Origin: Nocardia sp. NBC_00416
Lineage (GTDB): Bacteria > Actinomycetota > Actinomycetes > Mycobacteriales > Mycobacteriaceae
Reading direction: 5' to 3'
Length of the DNA: 64,000 nucleotides
Assembly: GCF_036032445.1 (NCBI RefSeq)
Contig: NZ_CP107932.1
Coordinates: 7,132,501-7,196,500 of the forward strand
Shown: positions 40,506 to 49,813 of the stretch, in pieces
Position numbering within the stretch: the first letter of the stretch is position 1
Layout of the letters: the number at the start of each line of letters is the position of its first letter
Translations under genes and position numbers: made by a program
The notes under the pieces: generated by a model
Told to the model about the DNA's origin: nothing
Databases searched by the model: none
The model's input: only the letters and a program-made list of their open reading frames with translations

Positions 40506-43500
40506 GTGGCTGACACGATGGTGGTGGCGGCGCCCGAGCCGGCGAAGATCTCCGATGGTCCGCGACCCCGATCGCGGGGTGGCTGGGCGCGGCCGGTCGC
40601 GCTGGTATCGGCGCTCATCGCAGCGCTGCTGGCACTGTCGGTGCCGCTGCTACCCGTCCGAGTGGACGCCGCGACCCTGACCTGGCCGCAGGACGATTCC
40701 GCGGCGTCGATCGAGGCGCCACTGGTCTCCTACGCGCCCTTGAACTTCACGGCCACCGTGCCGTGCGCGGCGATCCAGCAGTTGGGTCCCGGTGGCGGCG
40801 TACTGACCTCGACCGCTCCGTACGGCGCACCCGATCTGGAACGGTACGGTTTCCTGGCCCGGGTGCGGCCGGCGACACCGGAGACCGGCGCCCAGCTCGA
40901 TGTCGTGCTGCGCAACCAATCGCTGTACAGCGTTCCCGTCGCGGATCTAGCCCCCGGCTGTGAGCTCGGCGTGCGCGCCGGCATGAGCGAATCCGTCGCC
41001 ACGCTCACCGGACGCGAACCAGTGGTGCTGGGCGGGGATTTCCGCCCGCAGCTGGTCGGAGTGTTCAGCGATCTCGAGGATCCCGCCGGTACCAGCGTGA
41101 CCGCCGAGGTGGACAGCCGTTTCAGTTCCAGCCCGACCCCGCTGAAGCGGATAGCGATCTGGTCGGCCGTGGTCGCGACGTTGATCTCGTTGTTCGCGCT
41201 GCACCGGCTGGACAGCCTGGACGGCCGGCGGGCCCGCCGTTTCCTGCCGGCCCGCTGGTGGACCTTCCGGCCGGTCGACGTGGTGGTCCTGGGCACCCTG
41301 GTGCTCTGGCATTTCATCGGCGCCACCACCTCCGACGACGGCTATCAGTTCGGGATGGGCCGGGCCGCGCAGGCCTCCGGATACATGGCGAACTACTTCC
41401 GGTATTTCGGCGTCCCGGAGAATCCGGTCGGCACCCCGTACTACGACCTGATCGGCTGGATGGCCGACCTGAGCACGGCCAGTCCGTGGGTGCGGCTGCC
41501 GAGCCTGCTGGCCGGGATGCTGGCCTGGCTGGTGATCAGTCGCGAGGTGGTGCCCCGGTTCGGCGCCGCACTGCACCGGAACCGGTTCGTGCCGTGGACC
41601 GGTGCGCTGGTGTTCCTCGCCGTCTGGCTGCCCTACAACAACGGGCTGCGGCCCGAACCCATGGTCGCGCTGGGGGTTCTGCTCACCTGGTGTTCGGTGG
41701 AGCGCGCAGTCGCGACTCGGCGGTTGCTGCCGTTCGCCGTCGCGATCCTGATCGCCGCGTTCAGCTGTACCGCCGGCCCGCACGGCGTGATCTGTCTCGC
41801 CGCGTTGCTGGCGGGGCTGCGGCCGTTGATCAAGATCGTCGCGGCGCGGGCGCCGCGGGCGGGGTGGCTCGCGCAACTGCTGCCGCTGGCCGCGGCGGGG
41901 GTGCTGGTGCTGGTGGTGGCCTTCGCGGACCAGCCGCTGTCGGCCATGCAGGAGATGCGCCGAGTGCACGAACTGGCCGGCCCCCATGTGCTGTGGTTCG
42001 ACGAATACCTGCGCTACCAGTACCTGTTCATGGGCACCGTGGACGGTTCGGTGGCCCGCCGGTTCGGGATCTTCGTGATGATCGCCGGATTGGCGGTCTG
42101 CCTGCTGACCCTGTTGCGCAAAGGCGGCCGTATCCCCACGGCGGCGGTCGGACCGTCGCGCCGCATCCTGGGCGTCACCGTCGGCGCCATGGCGCTCATG
42201 ATGACGACTCCCACCAAATGGACCCACCACCTGGGTGTTTTCGCCGGGCTTGCCGGGGCGGTGGCGGTCCTGACCGCGGTGGCGGTCGGGCCGCGGGTCA
42301 TGCGCGGCCCGCGCAATCGGGCGCTGTTCGCCGCGGCCGTGTCCTTCCTGCTGGCGTTGGTCTTCTCCGGCCCCAACGGCTGGTGGTACGTCTCCTCCTA
42401 CAGCATCCCCTGGTGGGACAAACAACCGTCGGTGGCCGGTATCGCCGTCAACAAGGTTTTCCTGCTCGGCACGGTCGCGCTGCTGGCGCTCGCCGCCTGG
42501 TGGCATGTGCGGGCGCCGGACGCGGGGCACCATCGGATCTCGCGTTGGGGCTGGCGGTTCGCCAAGGTCCCGGCGCTGACGGTGGCCGCCGCGTTCATCG
42601 TGCTGTTCGAGGTGGCGTCGTTCGCGAAAGGCGCTGTCACGCAATATCCGGCGTTCTCGCTGGCGAGTTCGAACCTGGGTGCGCTCGCCGGCAATGCCTG
42701 TGGTCTGGCCCCGCACGTCCTGGTGGAAACCGATCCGAACCGCGGGCTGCTCGCCCCGCTCTCCGGTGATCCCGCGGCTGCCCTGGCCGGCGTCGGAACC
42801 GGTTTCAGCGCCACCGGAGTCGCGGCGGATCTGAGCGCCGACGCCGAGGAAGGCGCGGACGCCGCTATCGCCGATTCGATGGGGGCGGCGACGTCGGGAA
42901 CCGGGGTGGCCACCGAAACGGACAGTCCCGCACTGCCGTTCGGTCTCGACCCGGGAACACCCGTCCAGGGCAGCGATAACGCGGACGGACCGGCCGAGCT
43001 GACCAGCGGCTGGTATCGCCTGCCGGCGGTAGCCGACCGCGCGGATATCCTCGCGCTCAGCGCCGCCGGGCGGATCTGGTCCAAGGACGCCGACGGTGTG
43101 GTGACCCATGGGCAATCCCTGGAATTGGAGTTCGGGTCGACCACCGCGCCGGGCGGTTCACCGGACAACCCGGTCGCGCTGCGCCGAGTGAACCCGATCG
43201 ACATCGGCCCGGCGCCCTCCTGGCGCAACCTGCGGGTACCGCTGGCCCCCTACGCCGACGCCGACACCGTGCGCATCGTGGCCGAGGACCGTGACCGCGA
43301 TCCGCGTCAGTGGCTGGCCTTCACCCCGCCCCGGATCCCGCAGACCCAGGACCTGAACACGGTCGTCGGAACCGCCGATCCGGTGCTGCTGGACTGGGCT
43401 GTCGGCCTGCAGTTCCCCTGCCAGCGGCCGTTCGACCACCGCACCGGCATCGCCGAGGCGCCGAAGTACCGGATCCTGCCGGACCGGGTCGGTGCGCACG

Positions 43501-43730
43501 ACACCAACCTGTGGCAGAACCACGACGGCGGCGGCCCGCTGGGCTGGACCGGCCTGCTGCTGTACGCCCGCACCCTGCCCACCTATCTGGACCAGGACTG
43601 GGACCGTGATTGGGGACAGCTCCAGCAGTTCCTGCCCATCGATCCCGATGCGGTGCCGGCCCGCCCGCGGATCACCCAGGAGGACCGCTCCGGTATGTGG
43701 ACACCCGGCCCGATCAATGTCGCCTACTGA
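40506..43730 (+). CDS. arabinosyltransferase of the EmbABC family
   Basis: The 1074-aa GT53 enzyme has an N-terminal membrane helix, a large periplasmic loop, and the Emb DDX motif (Asp277-Asp278 in GATTSDDGYQFGMGRAA). About a dozen further membrane helices follow (to about 720), and then a C-terminal carbohydrate-binding region with SGWYRLP, WRNLRVPLAPYADADTVRIVAEDRD and FPCQRPFDHRTGIAEAPKYRI. Emb enzymes use decaprenylphosphoryl-arabinose to build arabinogalactan or lipoarabinomannan, and EmbB is the ethambutol target. The gene stands alone here, without aftA or a second emb gene, so which of A, B or C it represents cannot be decided. Confidence 0.9.
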   Translation: MADTMVVAAPEPAKISDGPRPRSRGGWARPVALVSALIAALLALSVPLLPVRVDAATLTWPQDDSAASIEAPLVSYAPLNFTATVPCAAIQQLGPGGGVLTSTAPYGAPDLERYGFLARVRPATPETGAQLDVVLRNQSLYSVPVADLAPGCELGVRAGMSESVATLTGREPVVLGGDFRPQLVGVFSDLEDPAGTSVTAEVDSRFSSSPTPLKRIAIWSAVVATLISLFALHRLDSLDGRRARRFLPARWWTFRPVDVVVLGTLVLWHFIGATTSDDGYQFGMGRAAQASGYMANYFRYFGVPENPVGTPYYDLIGWMADLSTASPWVRLPSLLAGMLAWLVISREVVPRFGAALHRNRFVPWTGALVFLAVWLPYNNGLRPEPMVALGVLLTWCSVERAVATRRLLPFAVAILIAAFSCTAGPHGVICLAALLAGLRPLIKIVAARAPRAGWLAQLLPLAAAGVLVLVVAFADQPLSAMQEMRRVHELAGPHVLWFDEYLRYQYLFMGTVDGSVARRFGIFVMIAGLAVCLLTLLRKGGRIPTAAVGPSRRILGVTVGAMALMMTTPTKWTHHLGVFAGLAGAVAVLTAVAVGPRVMRGPRNRALFAAAVSFLLALVFSGPNGWWYVSSYSIPWWDKQPSVAGIAVNKVFLLGTVALLALAAWWHVRAPDAGHHRISRWGWRFAKVPALTVAAAFIVLFEVASFAKGAVTQYPAFSLASSNLGALAGNACGLAPHVLVETDPNRGLLAPLSGDPAAALAGVGTGFSATGVAADLSADAEEGADAAIADSMGAATSGTGVATETDSPALPFGLDPGTPVQGSDNADGPAELTSGWYRLPAVADRADILALSAAGRIWSKDADGVVTHGQSLELEFGSTTAPGGSPDNPVALRRVNPIDIGPAPSWRNLRVPLAPYADADTVRIVAEDRDRDPRQWLAFTPPRIPQTQDLNTVVGTADPVLLDWAVGLQFPCQRPFDHRTGIAEAPKYRILPDRVGAHDTNLWQNHDGGGPLGWTGLLLYARTLPTYLDQDWDRDWGQLQQFLPIDPDAVPARPRITQEDRSGMWTPGPINVAY

Positions 43731-43751
43731 GCCGCGTGCGGCGACGCTGGC

Positions 43752-43757
43752 TACGCT
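43752..43757 (+). promoter_or_regulatory. -10 box (TACGCT) of a probable leaderless ctpE promoter
   Basis: TACGCT ends 7 nt before the ATG at 43765; no ribosome site is present in the 34-nt gap after emb. Confidence 0.4.
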
Positions 43758-43764
43758 GACTCCC

Positions 43765-46191
43765 ATGTCGACAACTGTGCAGTCCGTCGGGATGACCGGT
43801 CTCAGCGCCGCAGAGGTGGCGCAACGCCGGCGCGACGGGCTCACCAACGATGTTCCGGACCGCGCCAGCCGTTCGGTCCGCGATATCGTCCGGGCGAATG
43901 TGTTCACCCGGATCAACGCCATCCTGGGTGTGCTGTTCGTCCTGGTGATGGCCACCGGCTCGGTGATCGACGGCATGTTCGGGCTGCTGATCGTGGCCAA
44001 CAGTGCGGTCGGCATCATCCAGGAGACCCGGGCCAAACGCACGCTGGACCGGTTGGCGATCGTCGGCCAGGCCAAACCCACGGTGCGCCGCGACGGCACG
44101 GCCGGGCAGATCGCGCCCGGCGAGGTGGTGCTCGACGACCTGATCGAACTCGGACCGGGCGACCAGATCGTGGTCGACGGGGAAGTGGTGGAAGCCGAGC
44201 TCCTCGAGATCGACGAATCGCTGCTCACCGGCGAAGCCGACGATGTCGCCAAAGGGACCGGCGCGCAGGTGCTCTCGGGCAGCTATGTGGTGTCCGGGTC
44301 GGGCGCCTATCGGGCGACCAAGGTCGGCAAGGACGCCTACGCCGCGAAACTGGCCGCCGAGGCCAGCAAGTTCACCCTGGTGAACTCGGAACTGCGCAAC
44401 GGTATCGACACCATCCTCAAGGTGATCACCTATCTGCTGATTCCGGCCGGTGCGCTGAGTATCTACAACCAGTTGGTGTCCAGCGGGGAATCGTGGCGGC
44501 CCGCGGTGACCGGAATGGTGGCCGCGCTGGTACCGATGGTGCCCGAAGGCCTGGTGCTGATGACCTCGATCGCGTTCGCGGTCGGCGTGGTCCGGCTCGG
44601 TCAGCGCAAATGCCTGGTCCAGGAGCTGCCCGCGATCGAGGGCCTGGCGCGGGTGGATGTGGTGTGCGCGGACAAGACCGGCACACTGACCGAGAACGGT
44701 ATGCGCCTGGCCGAACTCCGGATGATCGAGACGACAGCGGACGCCGAGGCGAGGGCACGGCAGGCGCTGGCTGCCATGGCCGCCGATGATCCCCGGCCCA
44801 ATGCCAGCGTGCAGGCCATCGCCGAAGCGCTCCCGGACACACCCGGCTGGCAGTACACCGCGGTGGCGCCGTTCTCGTCGGCGAAGAAATGGAGCGGCTT
44901 CTCCTACGGACCACACGGCGATTGGCTGCTGGGCGCACCCGACGTCCTGCTGGACACGGACTCGGCGGACGCCCGCGCCGCGGAGGAACTCGGCGCGACC
45001 GGCCTGCGGGTGCTGCTGCTGGCTCGCGGTGACCGTCCGGTCGACGCCCCCGGCGCGCCCGGGACCCTCACTCCCGTCGCGCTCGTCGTGCTGGAACAGA
45101 AGGTCCGCACCGACGCCCGCGACACCCTGGACTATTTCGCGAGCCAGGATGTGTCGATCAAGGTGATCTCCGGCGACAACGCCGTCTCGGTCGGCGCCGT
45201 CGCCTCCTCGCTGGAACTGCCCGGCGGCGATCGCCCGGTGGACGCGCGGACCCTGCCCGAGGACCCGGACGAACTCGCCGGGGTGGTGGACGCGCAGACC
45301 ACCTTCGGCCGGGTCCGCCCGGACCAGAAACGCGCCATGGTCGGCGCCCTGCAGTCGCGCGGCCACACGGTCGCGATGACCGGTGACGGGGTGAACGACG
45401 TGCTGGCGCTGAAGGACGCCGATATCGGTGTCGCCATGGGGTCGGGCAGCCCCGCTACCCGCGCGGTCGCGCAGATCGTGCTGCTGGACAATAAATTCGC
45501 CACCCTGCCGTACGTGGTGGGTGAGGGCCGGCGGGTGATCGGCAATATCGAGCGGGTCTCCAATCTGTTCCTCACCAAGACCGTGTACTCGGTACTGCTG
45601 GCCTTCCTCGTCGGCGCCGCCGGCGTGGGCTCGCAGATCTTCGGCTACGAACCGATCGGGTACCCGTTCCTGCCGCGGCATGTGACGATCGCGGCCTGGT
45701 TCACCATCGGCATCCCGGCGTTCGTGCTGTCACTGGCGCCGAACAACGAACGAGCGCGCACCGGATTCGTCGGGCGAGTGATGCGTCTGGCGATCCCGTC
45801 GGGTGTGGTGATCGGTACGGCCACGTTCGTGGCCTATCTGATCGCCTACGCGGGCCCGGAGGCCAGCGAACAGCAGAAGATGCAAGCGGGCACGACAGCG
45901 CTCATCACCCTGATCATGATCGCGGTATGGGTGCTGGCGATCGTCGCGCGCCCGTACACCTGGTGGAAGATCCTGCTGCTGGCGGTCTCGGTAGCGGCGT
46001 ACCTGGTGTTGTTCTCGGTTCCGTTCACCCGCGAGTTCTTCGCGCTCGACCCGTCCAACGTCCGCCTCACGACCGCCGCGTTCATCTGCGGCGCGGTGGG
46101 GATCGTGCTGGTCGAGGTCGCCTGGTGGGCGAACGCAACCCTGCGCGGTGAATCCCACACGCTGATTCCCGCGGCCCCCGGCGAATCCTGA
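43765..46191 (+). CDS. ctpE: P-type ATPase, CtpE-like (calcium-transporting type)
   Basis: The 808-aa P-type ATPase has the phosphorylation motif DKTGTLT (Asp303), the actuator motif SLLTGEADD, and the hinge TGDGVNDVLALKDADIGVAMG. A compact N-domain includes the KWSG segment, and there are eight to ten membrane helices. PMVPEGLVLMTSIAFAVGV contains the PEGL-type transmembrane motif in place of the CPx motif of heavy-metal pumps. The sequence follows mycobacterial CtpE (Rv0908) closely by recollection; CtpE imports Ca2+ and affects surface integrity. It follows emb on the same strand by 34 nt but has its own leaderless-type promoter. Ion specificity is inferred from family. Confidence 0.88.
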   Translation: MSTTVQSVGMTGLSAAEVAQRRRDGLTNDVPDRASRSVRDIVRANVFTRINAILGVLFVLVMATGSVIDGMFGLLIVANSAVGIIQETRAKRTLDRLAIVGQAKPTVRRDGTAGQIAPGEVVLDDLIELGPGDQIVVDGEVVEAELLEIDESLLTGEADDVAKGTGAQVLSGSYVVSGSGAYRATKVGKDAYAAKLAAEASKFTLVNSELRNGIDTILKVITYLLIPAGALSIYNQLVSSGESWRPAVTGMVAALVPMVPEGLVLMTSIAFAVGVVRLGQRKCLVQELPAIEGLARVDVVCADKTGTLTENGMRLAELRMIETTADAEARARQALAAMAADDPRPNASVQAIAEALPDTPGWQYTAVAPFSSAKKWSGFSYGPHGDWLLGAPDVLLDTDSADARAAEELGATGLRVLLLARGDRPVDAPGAPGTLTPVALVVLEQKVRTDARDTLDYFASQDVSIKVISGDNAVSVGAVASSLELPGGDRPVDARTLPEDPDELAGVVDAQTTFGRVRPDQKRAMVGALQSRGHTVAMTGDGVNDVLALKDADIGVAMGSGSPATRAVAQIVLLDNKFATLPYVVGEGRRVIGNIERVSNLFLTKTVYSVLLAFLVGAAGVGSQIFGYEPIGYPFLPRHVTIAAWFTIGIPAFVLSLAPNNERARTGFVGRVMRLAIPSGVVIGTATFVAYLIAYAGPEASEQQKMQAGTTALITLIMIAVWVLAIVARPYTWWKILLLAVSVAAYLVLFSVPFTREFFALDPSNVRLTTAAFICGAVGIVLVEVAWWANATLRGESHTLIPAAPGES

Positions 46192-46401
46192 GCCCCGTCC
46201 GCGAACAGCTGCACCCACCCCGCGCCCAGTCCGGCGCGGCCCACAAAGTGTGCGGCGCGGCCCACCCGTCTTTCACGAGCCGCCTTGTGGGAGCGGGTCG
46301 CGCTGTTGCGAACCGCCCGTCGGCACCCGCATCGCGGCGCGTCGGACGCGACACTCTACCAACCCAGATGCCTTGTGGGGTGGGTTCATTCAGGTCTGGA
46401 G

Positions 46402-46407
46402 TACCTT
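46402..46407 (+). promoter_or_regulatory. -10 box (TACCTT) of a probable leaderless phzF-type promoter
   Basis: TACCTT ends 6 nt before ATG 46414. The spacer after ctpE (46192-46413) otherwise holds only a 13-bp direct repeat, CGGCGCGGCCCAC, around 46229 and 46252. Confidence 0.4.
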
Positions 46408-46413
46408 CGTGGC

Positions 46414-47232
46414 ATGGAGGTTCTGTTGCATCAGATCGACGCGTTCGCCGACGCACCGTTCTCCGGGAACCCGGCCGCGGTGATGCCGTTGCCCACCTGG
46501 TTGCCCGATACCGTGCTGCAACAGTTGGCCGAGGAGAACAATCTCGCCGAGACCGCGTTCTATACGTCGCGGTTGCCTCCGGAAGCCGGGCCGCCGCCGG
46601 GGAGTTGGCCCGCCTACCATTTGCGCTGGTTCACTCCGGCGACCGAGGTGGCGATGTGCGGACATGCCACGTTGGCGACCGCCGCGCATATTCTGACCGA
46701 TATCCAGCCGGGTGAGGATCGGGTCGGTTTCTTCACCCGCAGCGGCTGGTTGCGGGTGGATCGCACCGATGACGACGAGTACGTGCTGGATCTGCCCGCC
46801 GGGGAGTCGACGCCGGTCGAACCGGATCCGGTGTTGATGGCGGCATTGGGGGTGGAGCCGGTGCGGGTGTATTCCGGCGCGGACGTGGTCGTGGTGGTGG
46901 ACAGTGAGCGGCGGGTTCGTGAGCTGGCGCCGGCGTTGAGTGCTTTTCCGCCGGTACCGCGAGGAGTGGTGGTCACCGCGCGAGGTGACGAGGTGGATTT
47001 CGTTTCCCGGTTCTTCGGGCCGGGGGTGGGGGTACCGGAGGACCCGGTCACCGGTTCCGCGCACGCCCAGCTGGCGCCGCTGTGGGCTGCCGAACTCGGC
47101 CGGAGCAGTTTGACCGCGCGTCAGCTTTCCCGTCGGGGTGGCACGCTCGGGGTCGAGCACGTCGGCGACCGGGTGCTGCTCACCGGTCGCTGCCACCGGT
47201 ATCTGGACGGCGTGGTGACCCTGGAGTTCTGA
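46414..47232 (+). CDS. PhzF family isomerase-like protein
   Basis: The 272-aa protein is built as two diaminopimelate-epimerase-like halves. PhzF signatures are QIDAFADAPFSGNPAAVMPL (8-27), LAEENNLAETAFYT with the catalytic Glu, LRWFTPATEVAMCGHATLATA, and in the second half EDPVTGSAHAQLAPLWAAELG and RRGGTLGV. PhzF of phenazine producers isomerises dihydro-hydroxyanthranilate, but most members occur without phenazine genes, as here, and their substrates are unknown. It converges with the minus-strand lspA operon 13 bp downstream and is preceded by a leaderless-type -10 box. Confidence 0.85.
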   Translation: MEVLLHQIDAFADAPFSGNPAAVMPLPTWLPDTVLQQLAEENNLAETAFYTSRLPPEAGPPPGSWPAYHLRWFTPATEVAMCGHATLATAAHILTDIQPGEDRVGFFTRSGWLRVDRTDDDEYVLDLPAGESTPVEPDPVLMAALGVEPVRVYSGADVVVVVDSERRVRELAPALSAFPPVPRGVVVTARGDEVDFVSRFFGPGVGVPEDPVTGSAHAQLAPLWAAELGRSSLTARQLSRRGGTLGVEHVGDRVLLTGRCHRYLDGVVTLEF

Positions 47233-47245
47233 TCGCCAGTTCCGG

Positions 47246-47953
47246 TCAGCCGGTCGGTACCGGCCCGTCGTCGGGCGGCGGACCGACCGGGTCGGTGGAG
47301 TCGGGCAGCAGCGGTGCGACTGCGAACCGCCCGGCTGTCGCGTCGGCCGGTAGTGCCTGGACCGCGCGGATTCCGGGGCGGTCGGCGAGTTCACGCAGGC
47401 GCGGGAGCGGGGCTCGCACGATCGCCCCGGGTGCGCAGGCGCAGCCGGCGCGCAGGCGGGACACCGCTACCTCCAGAGTGGCGGCGGTGCGCTCGTCGGC
47501 GACGGTGTACCGGAGCTGGTCGGCCAGCTGCCAGGCGGCGTCGTCACCTGACCGCAGCAGCGCGGCGTCGCTGCCGGGAACCTGGACCGCGACCAGCGGG
47601 GTCGCGACGCGGGGTAACGGCACCTGGTAGAGCGCCTGTCCGACCCGTAGGTCACCGACCCGGTTCCGGAGTTCGGCGGCGGGCCGGTAGTCGGTGAACG
47701 ACACCAGCGCCCAGCGGTCGCCGTCGTCGGGTCCGCTCAGCGACTCCCCGGCCCGGTCGAGGTATTCGGCGACCGGTTCTCCCTGGTCGGGTCCGAGACG
47801 GTCGGTCGACACCCCTTCGTCGGCGGGCGGCTCGAGCACCCCGAGCGCCAGGATGAACGCCCCGCACGCGACGGCGGCCGCGCCGAACCCGAGGCCCCGC
47901 ATCCGGCGGCGGTGCCGGGTCCGGAATGGCGGGGGCGCGGGCGGCTCGGTCAT
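47246..47953 (-). CDS. membrane-anchored hypothetical protein in the lspA operon
   Basis: The 235-aa protein has a basic Pro-rich tail (residues 1-18), one membrane helix (about 20-42, LGFGAAAVACGAFILALGVL) and an extracytoplasmic domain of about 180 residues. The domain has RWALVSFTDYRPAAELRNRVGDLRVGQALYQVPLP, two cysteines close together (AGCACAPG) and AGIRAVQALPAD. I do not recognise a named family. It starts 9 nt after the rluD stop on the same strand, so it is probably the third gene of a lspA-rluD operon. That context hints at an envelope role but does not define it. Confidence 0.65.
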   Translation of the reverse strand: MTEPPAPPPFRTRHRRRMRGLGFGAAAVACGAFILALGVLEPPADEGVSTDRLGPDQGEPVAEYLDRAGESLSGPDDGDRWALVSFTDYRPAAELRNRVGDLRVGQALYQVPLPRVATPLVAVQVPGSDAALLRSGDDAAWQLADQLRYTVADERTAATLEVAVSRLRAGCACAPGAIVRAPLPRLRELADRPGIRAVQALPADATAGRFAVAPLLPDSTDPVGPPPDDGPVPTG

Positions 47954-47962
47954 GCGGGCGGG

Positions 47963-48889
47963 TCAGGCGTCGCGCAGGGTGCGCAGCGCCTGGGTGAGGT
48001 CGTCGGGGTATTCGCTGGTGATCTCCAGGTATCGGCCGTCGGCGGGATGCTGGAATCCGAGTGACCGCGCGTGCAGCCACTGGCGTCGCAACCCGAGTCG
48101 TTCGGCGAGCCGCGGATCCGCGCCGTAGGTGAGGTCGCCGCAGCACGGGTGGCGGATCGCGGAGAAGTGCACCCGGATCTGATGGGTGCGGCCGGTTTCC
48201 AGATGGATATCGAGCAGGCTCGCCGCCTGGAACGCCTCCACGGTGTCGTAGTGGGTGACGCTGGGCCGGCCGTCGGAGGTGACCGCGAACTTCCATTCGT
48301 TGCCGCGGGCGCGGCCGATGGGCGCGTCGATGGTGCCGCTGCTCGGGTCGGGGTGGCCTTGGACCAGGGCGTGGTAGCGCTTGTCGATGGTGCGCTGTTT
48401 GAACGCTCGTTTCAGCACCGTGTAGGCGTGCTCGGACTGCGCGACCACCATCACCCCGGAGGTGCCGACGTCGAGCCGGTGCACGATGCCCTGCCGTTCG
48501 TGTGCGCCGGAGGTGGAGATCCGGTAGCCGGCCGCGGCCAGTCCACCGACGACGGTGGGGCCGCTCCAGCCGACTCCGGTGTGCGCGGCCACGCCGACCG
48601 GTTTGTCGACGGCGACGATATCGTCGTCGGCGTAGAGGATTCTCATACCCTCCACGGGCTCGGCTTCGATGGTCAGGACACGGCGGGGTTCCGGGAACAC
48701 CACTTCGAGCCAGGCGCCGGCGGTGAGCCGATCCGATTTTCCGGCGGGTACGCCGTCGAGCTGTACCGAACCGTCTTCGGCCAGTGCCGCCACCGCGGTG
48801 CGGGAGAGACCGAGCAGCCGGGCGAGCCCGGCGTCCACCCGCATGCCGTCGAGTCCGTCGGGGACCGGCATCGTCCTGGTTTCCCTCAT
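47963..48889 (-). CDS. rluD: RluA/RluD-family 23S rRNA pseudouridine synthase
   Basis: The 308-aa protein has an N-terminal S4 RNA-binding domain (MRVDAGLARLLGLSRTAVAALAEDGSVQLDG) and an RluA catalytic domain. Asp140 lies in IVHRLDVGTSGVMVVA, the motif of pseudouridine synthases, and LETGRTHQIRVHFSAIRHPCCGD is the second conserved block. RluD modifies helix 69 of 23S rRNA; the exact target sites here are inferred. The ATG overlaps the lspA stop (ATGA). The lspA-rluD pairing is widespread in bacteria and matches Rv1539-Rv1540. Confidence 0.9.
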   Translation of the reverse strand: MRETRTMPVPDGLDGMRVDAGLARLLGLSRTAVAALAEDGSVQLDGVPAGKSDRLTAGAWLEVVFPEPRRVLTIEAEPVEGMRILYADDDIVAVDKPVGVAAHTGVGWSGPTVVGGLAAAGYRISTSGAHERQGIVHRLDVGTSGVMVVAQSEHAYTVLKRAFKQRTIDKRYHALVQGHPDPSSGTIDAPIGRARGNEWKFAVTSDGRPSVTHYDTVEAFQAASLLDIHLETGRTHQIRVHFSAIRHPCCGDLTYGADPRLAERLGLRRQWLHARSLGFQHPADGRYLEITSEYPDDLTQALRTLRDA

Positions 48890-49650
48890 GCGGCGGTCTC
48901 CTCGCCGTCGGCGCGCTCGGCGGCGGGTCCGCCGCGGTCGGGGCGGGGAGTGTCGGGAGGAGCGGGCGTCGCGTCATCGGATGACGCTGTGTCCCGGGAT
49001 GACGCTGTGTCCGGCGACGATGTGGCGTCCAGGGATGACGCGGTGCCCTCGGCGGAGTCGGCGGCCTGCGCGGACTCGGCGGCCACCTTGTCCTTGTAGC
49101 GGGTGCCGTCGGGTTCGAAACCGAAAACGGTGAGCAGCACCAGCAGGATCGCCCCGCACACGATCGAGGAATCGGCCACGTTGAACACCGGCCACCAGCC
49201 GACCGATACGAAGTCCACCACATGGCCCTGCAGGGGTCCCGGCGCGCGGAACAAGCGGTCCATCAGATTGCCCAGCGCGCCACCGAGCACCCCGCCCAGT
49301 CCGACGGCCCACAGTGTGGAGCGCAGGGTGCGGCCGATGCGCAGCACCCCGATCACCACGGCGGTCGCGACCAGAGTCAGCAGCCAGGTCATCCCGGTGG
49401 CCATGGAGAACGCGGCGCCGGGATTGCGCACCAGCGTGAGCTCCACGAGATCGCCGACGATCGAGACCGATTCGCCGGGACGCAGCTGCGCGACCACGAT
49501 GACCTTGGTGACCAGGTCGAGCGTGAACAGCGTCGCCGCGACCGCCAGCAGTAGCCGGAGCCGCTGCCGGGGCTGCGCGCCGGTATCGCCGGGAAGGGTT
49601 TCGGGGTCCTGCTCTGGCGTAGGCCGGTCCTCACTCACGACGACCATCAT
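48886..49650 (-). CDS. lspA: lipoprotein signal peptidase LspA
   Basis: The 254-aa aspartyl protease with four membrane helices cleaves prolipoproteins such as the LppM and MTB12-like proteins of this window. Conserved blocks are LTLVRNPGAAFSMA (72-84), GGALGNLMDR (123-132), HVVDFVSVGWWPVFNVADS. The catalytic aspartates are Asp146 and Asp160. The N-terminus has about 30 extra acidic residues and the C-terminus a 75-residue Asp/Ser/Ala-rich tail encoded by an 18-bp tandem repeat, both outside the usual 160-200 aa enzyme. Start: ATG 49650 or 49647, or GTG 49638; a GAGAG precedes the first. Confidence 0.92.
   Translation of the reverse strand: MMVVVSEDRPTPEQDPETLPGDTGAQPRQRLRLLLAVAATLFTLDLVTKVIVVAQLRPGESVSIVGDLVELTLVRNPGAAFSMATGMTWLLTLVATAVVIGVLRIGRTLRSTLWAVGLGGVLGGALGNLMDRLFRAPGPLQGHVVDFVSVGWWPVFNVADSSIVCGAILLVLLTVFGFEPDGTRYKDKVAAESAQAADSAEGTASSLDATSSPDTASSRDTASSDDATPAPPDTPRPDRGGPAAERADGEETAA
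48977..49048 (-). repeat. four degenerate 18-bp tandem repeats in the lspA tail
   Basis: Units at 48977-48994, 48995-49012, 49013-49030 and 49031-49048 share GGATGACGC[TG][GT]TG-like sequence; the first two differ by only two bases at the start. In the gene they encode repeating S-x-D-x-A-S-type hexapeptides. Length differences here would be in frame. Confidence 0.65.
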
Positions 49651-49800
49651 CTCTCGAGGTGTATCGGTGCAGCACCGTGGGCACCCGCGCGGGCGCGCGG
49701 AGCCCGTCGTCGCGGCGCGTCGCGGCCCGGCGCGGCGCCTGCCCGGGACCGGTGGCCGATGATCCGCGCGATGTCCCAGCCCACGCTCAGGTATGCCTCG

Positions 49801-49806
49801 TAGGCT
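49801..49806 (+). promoter_or_regulatory. -10 box (TAGGCT) of a probable leaderless lipoprotein promoter
   Basis: TAGGCT ends 7 nt before GTG 49814, which favours that codon over the ATG at 49793 upstream of the box. Confidence 0.45.
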
Positions 49807-49813
49807 GTCGGTC

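Noticed and set aside
46229..46265. 13-bp direct repeat CGGCGCGGCCCAC after ctpE
   Set aside because: Short, two copies, no associated gene or mobile-element feature.
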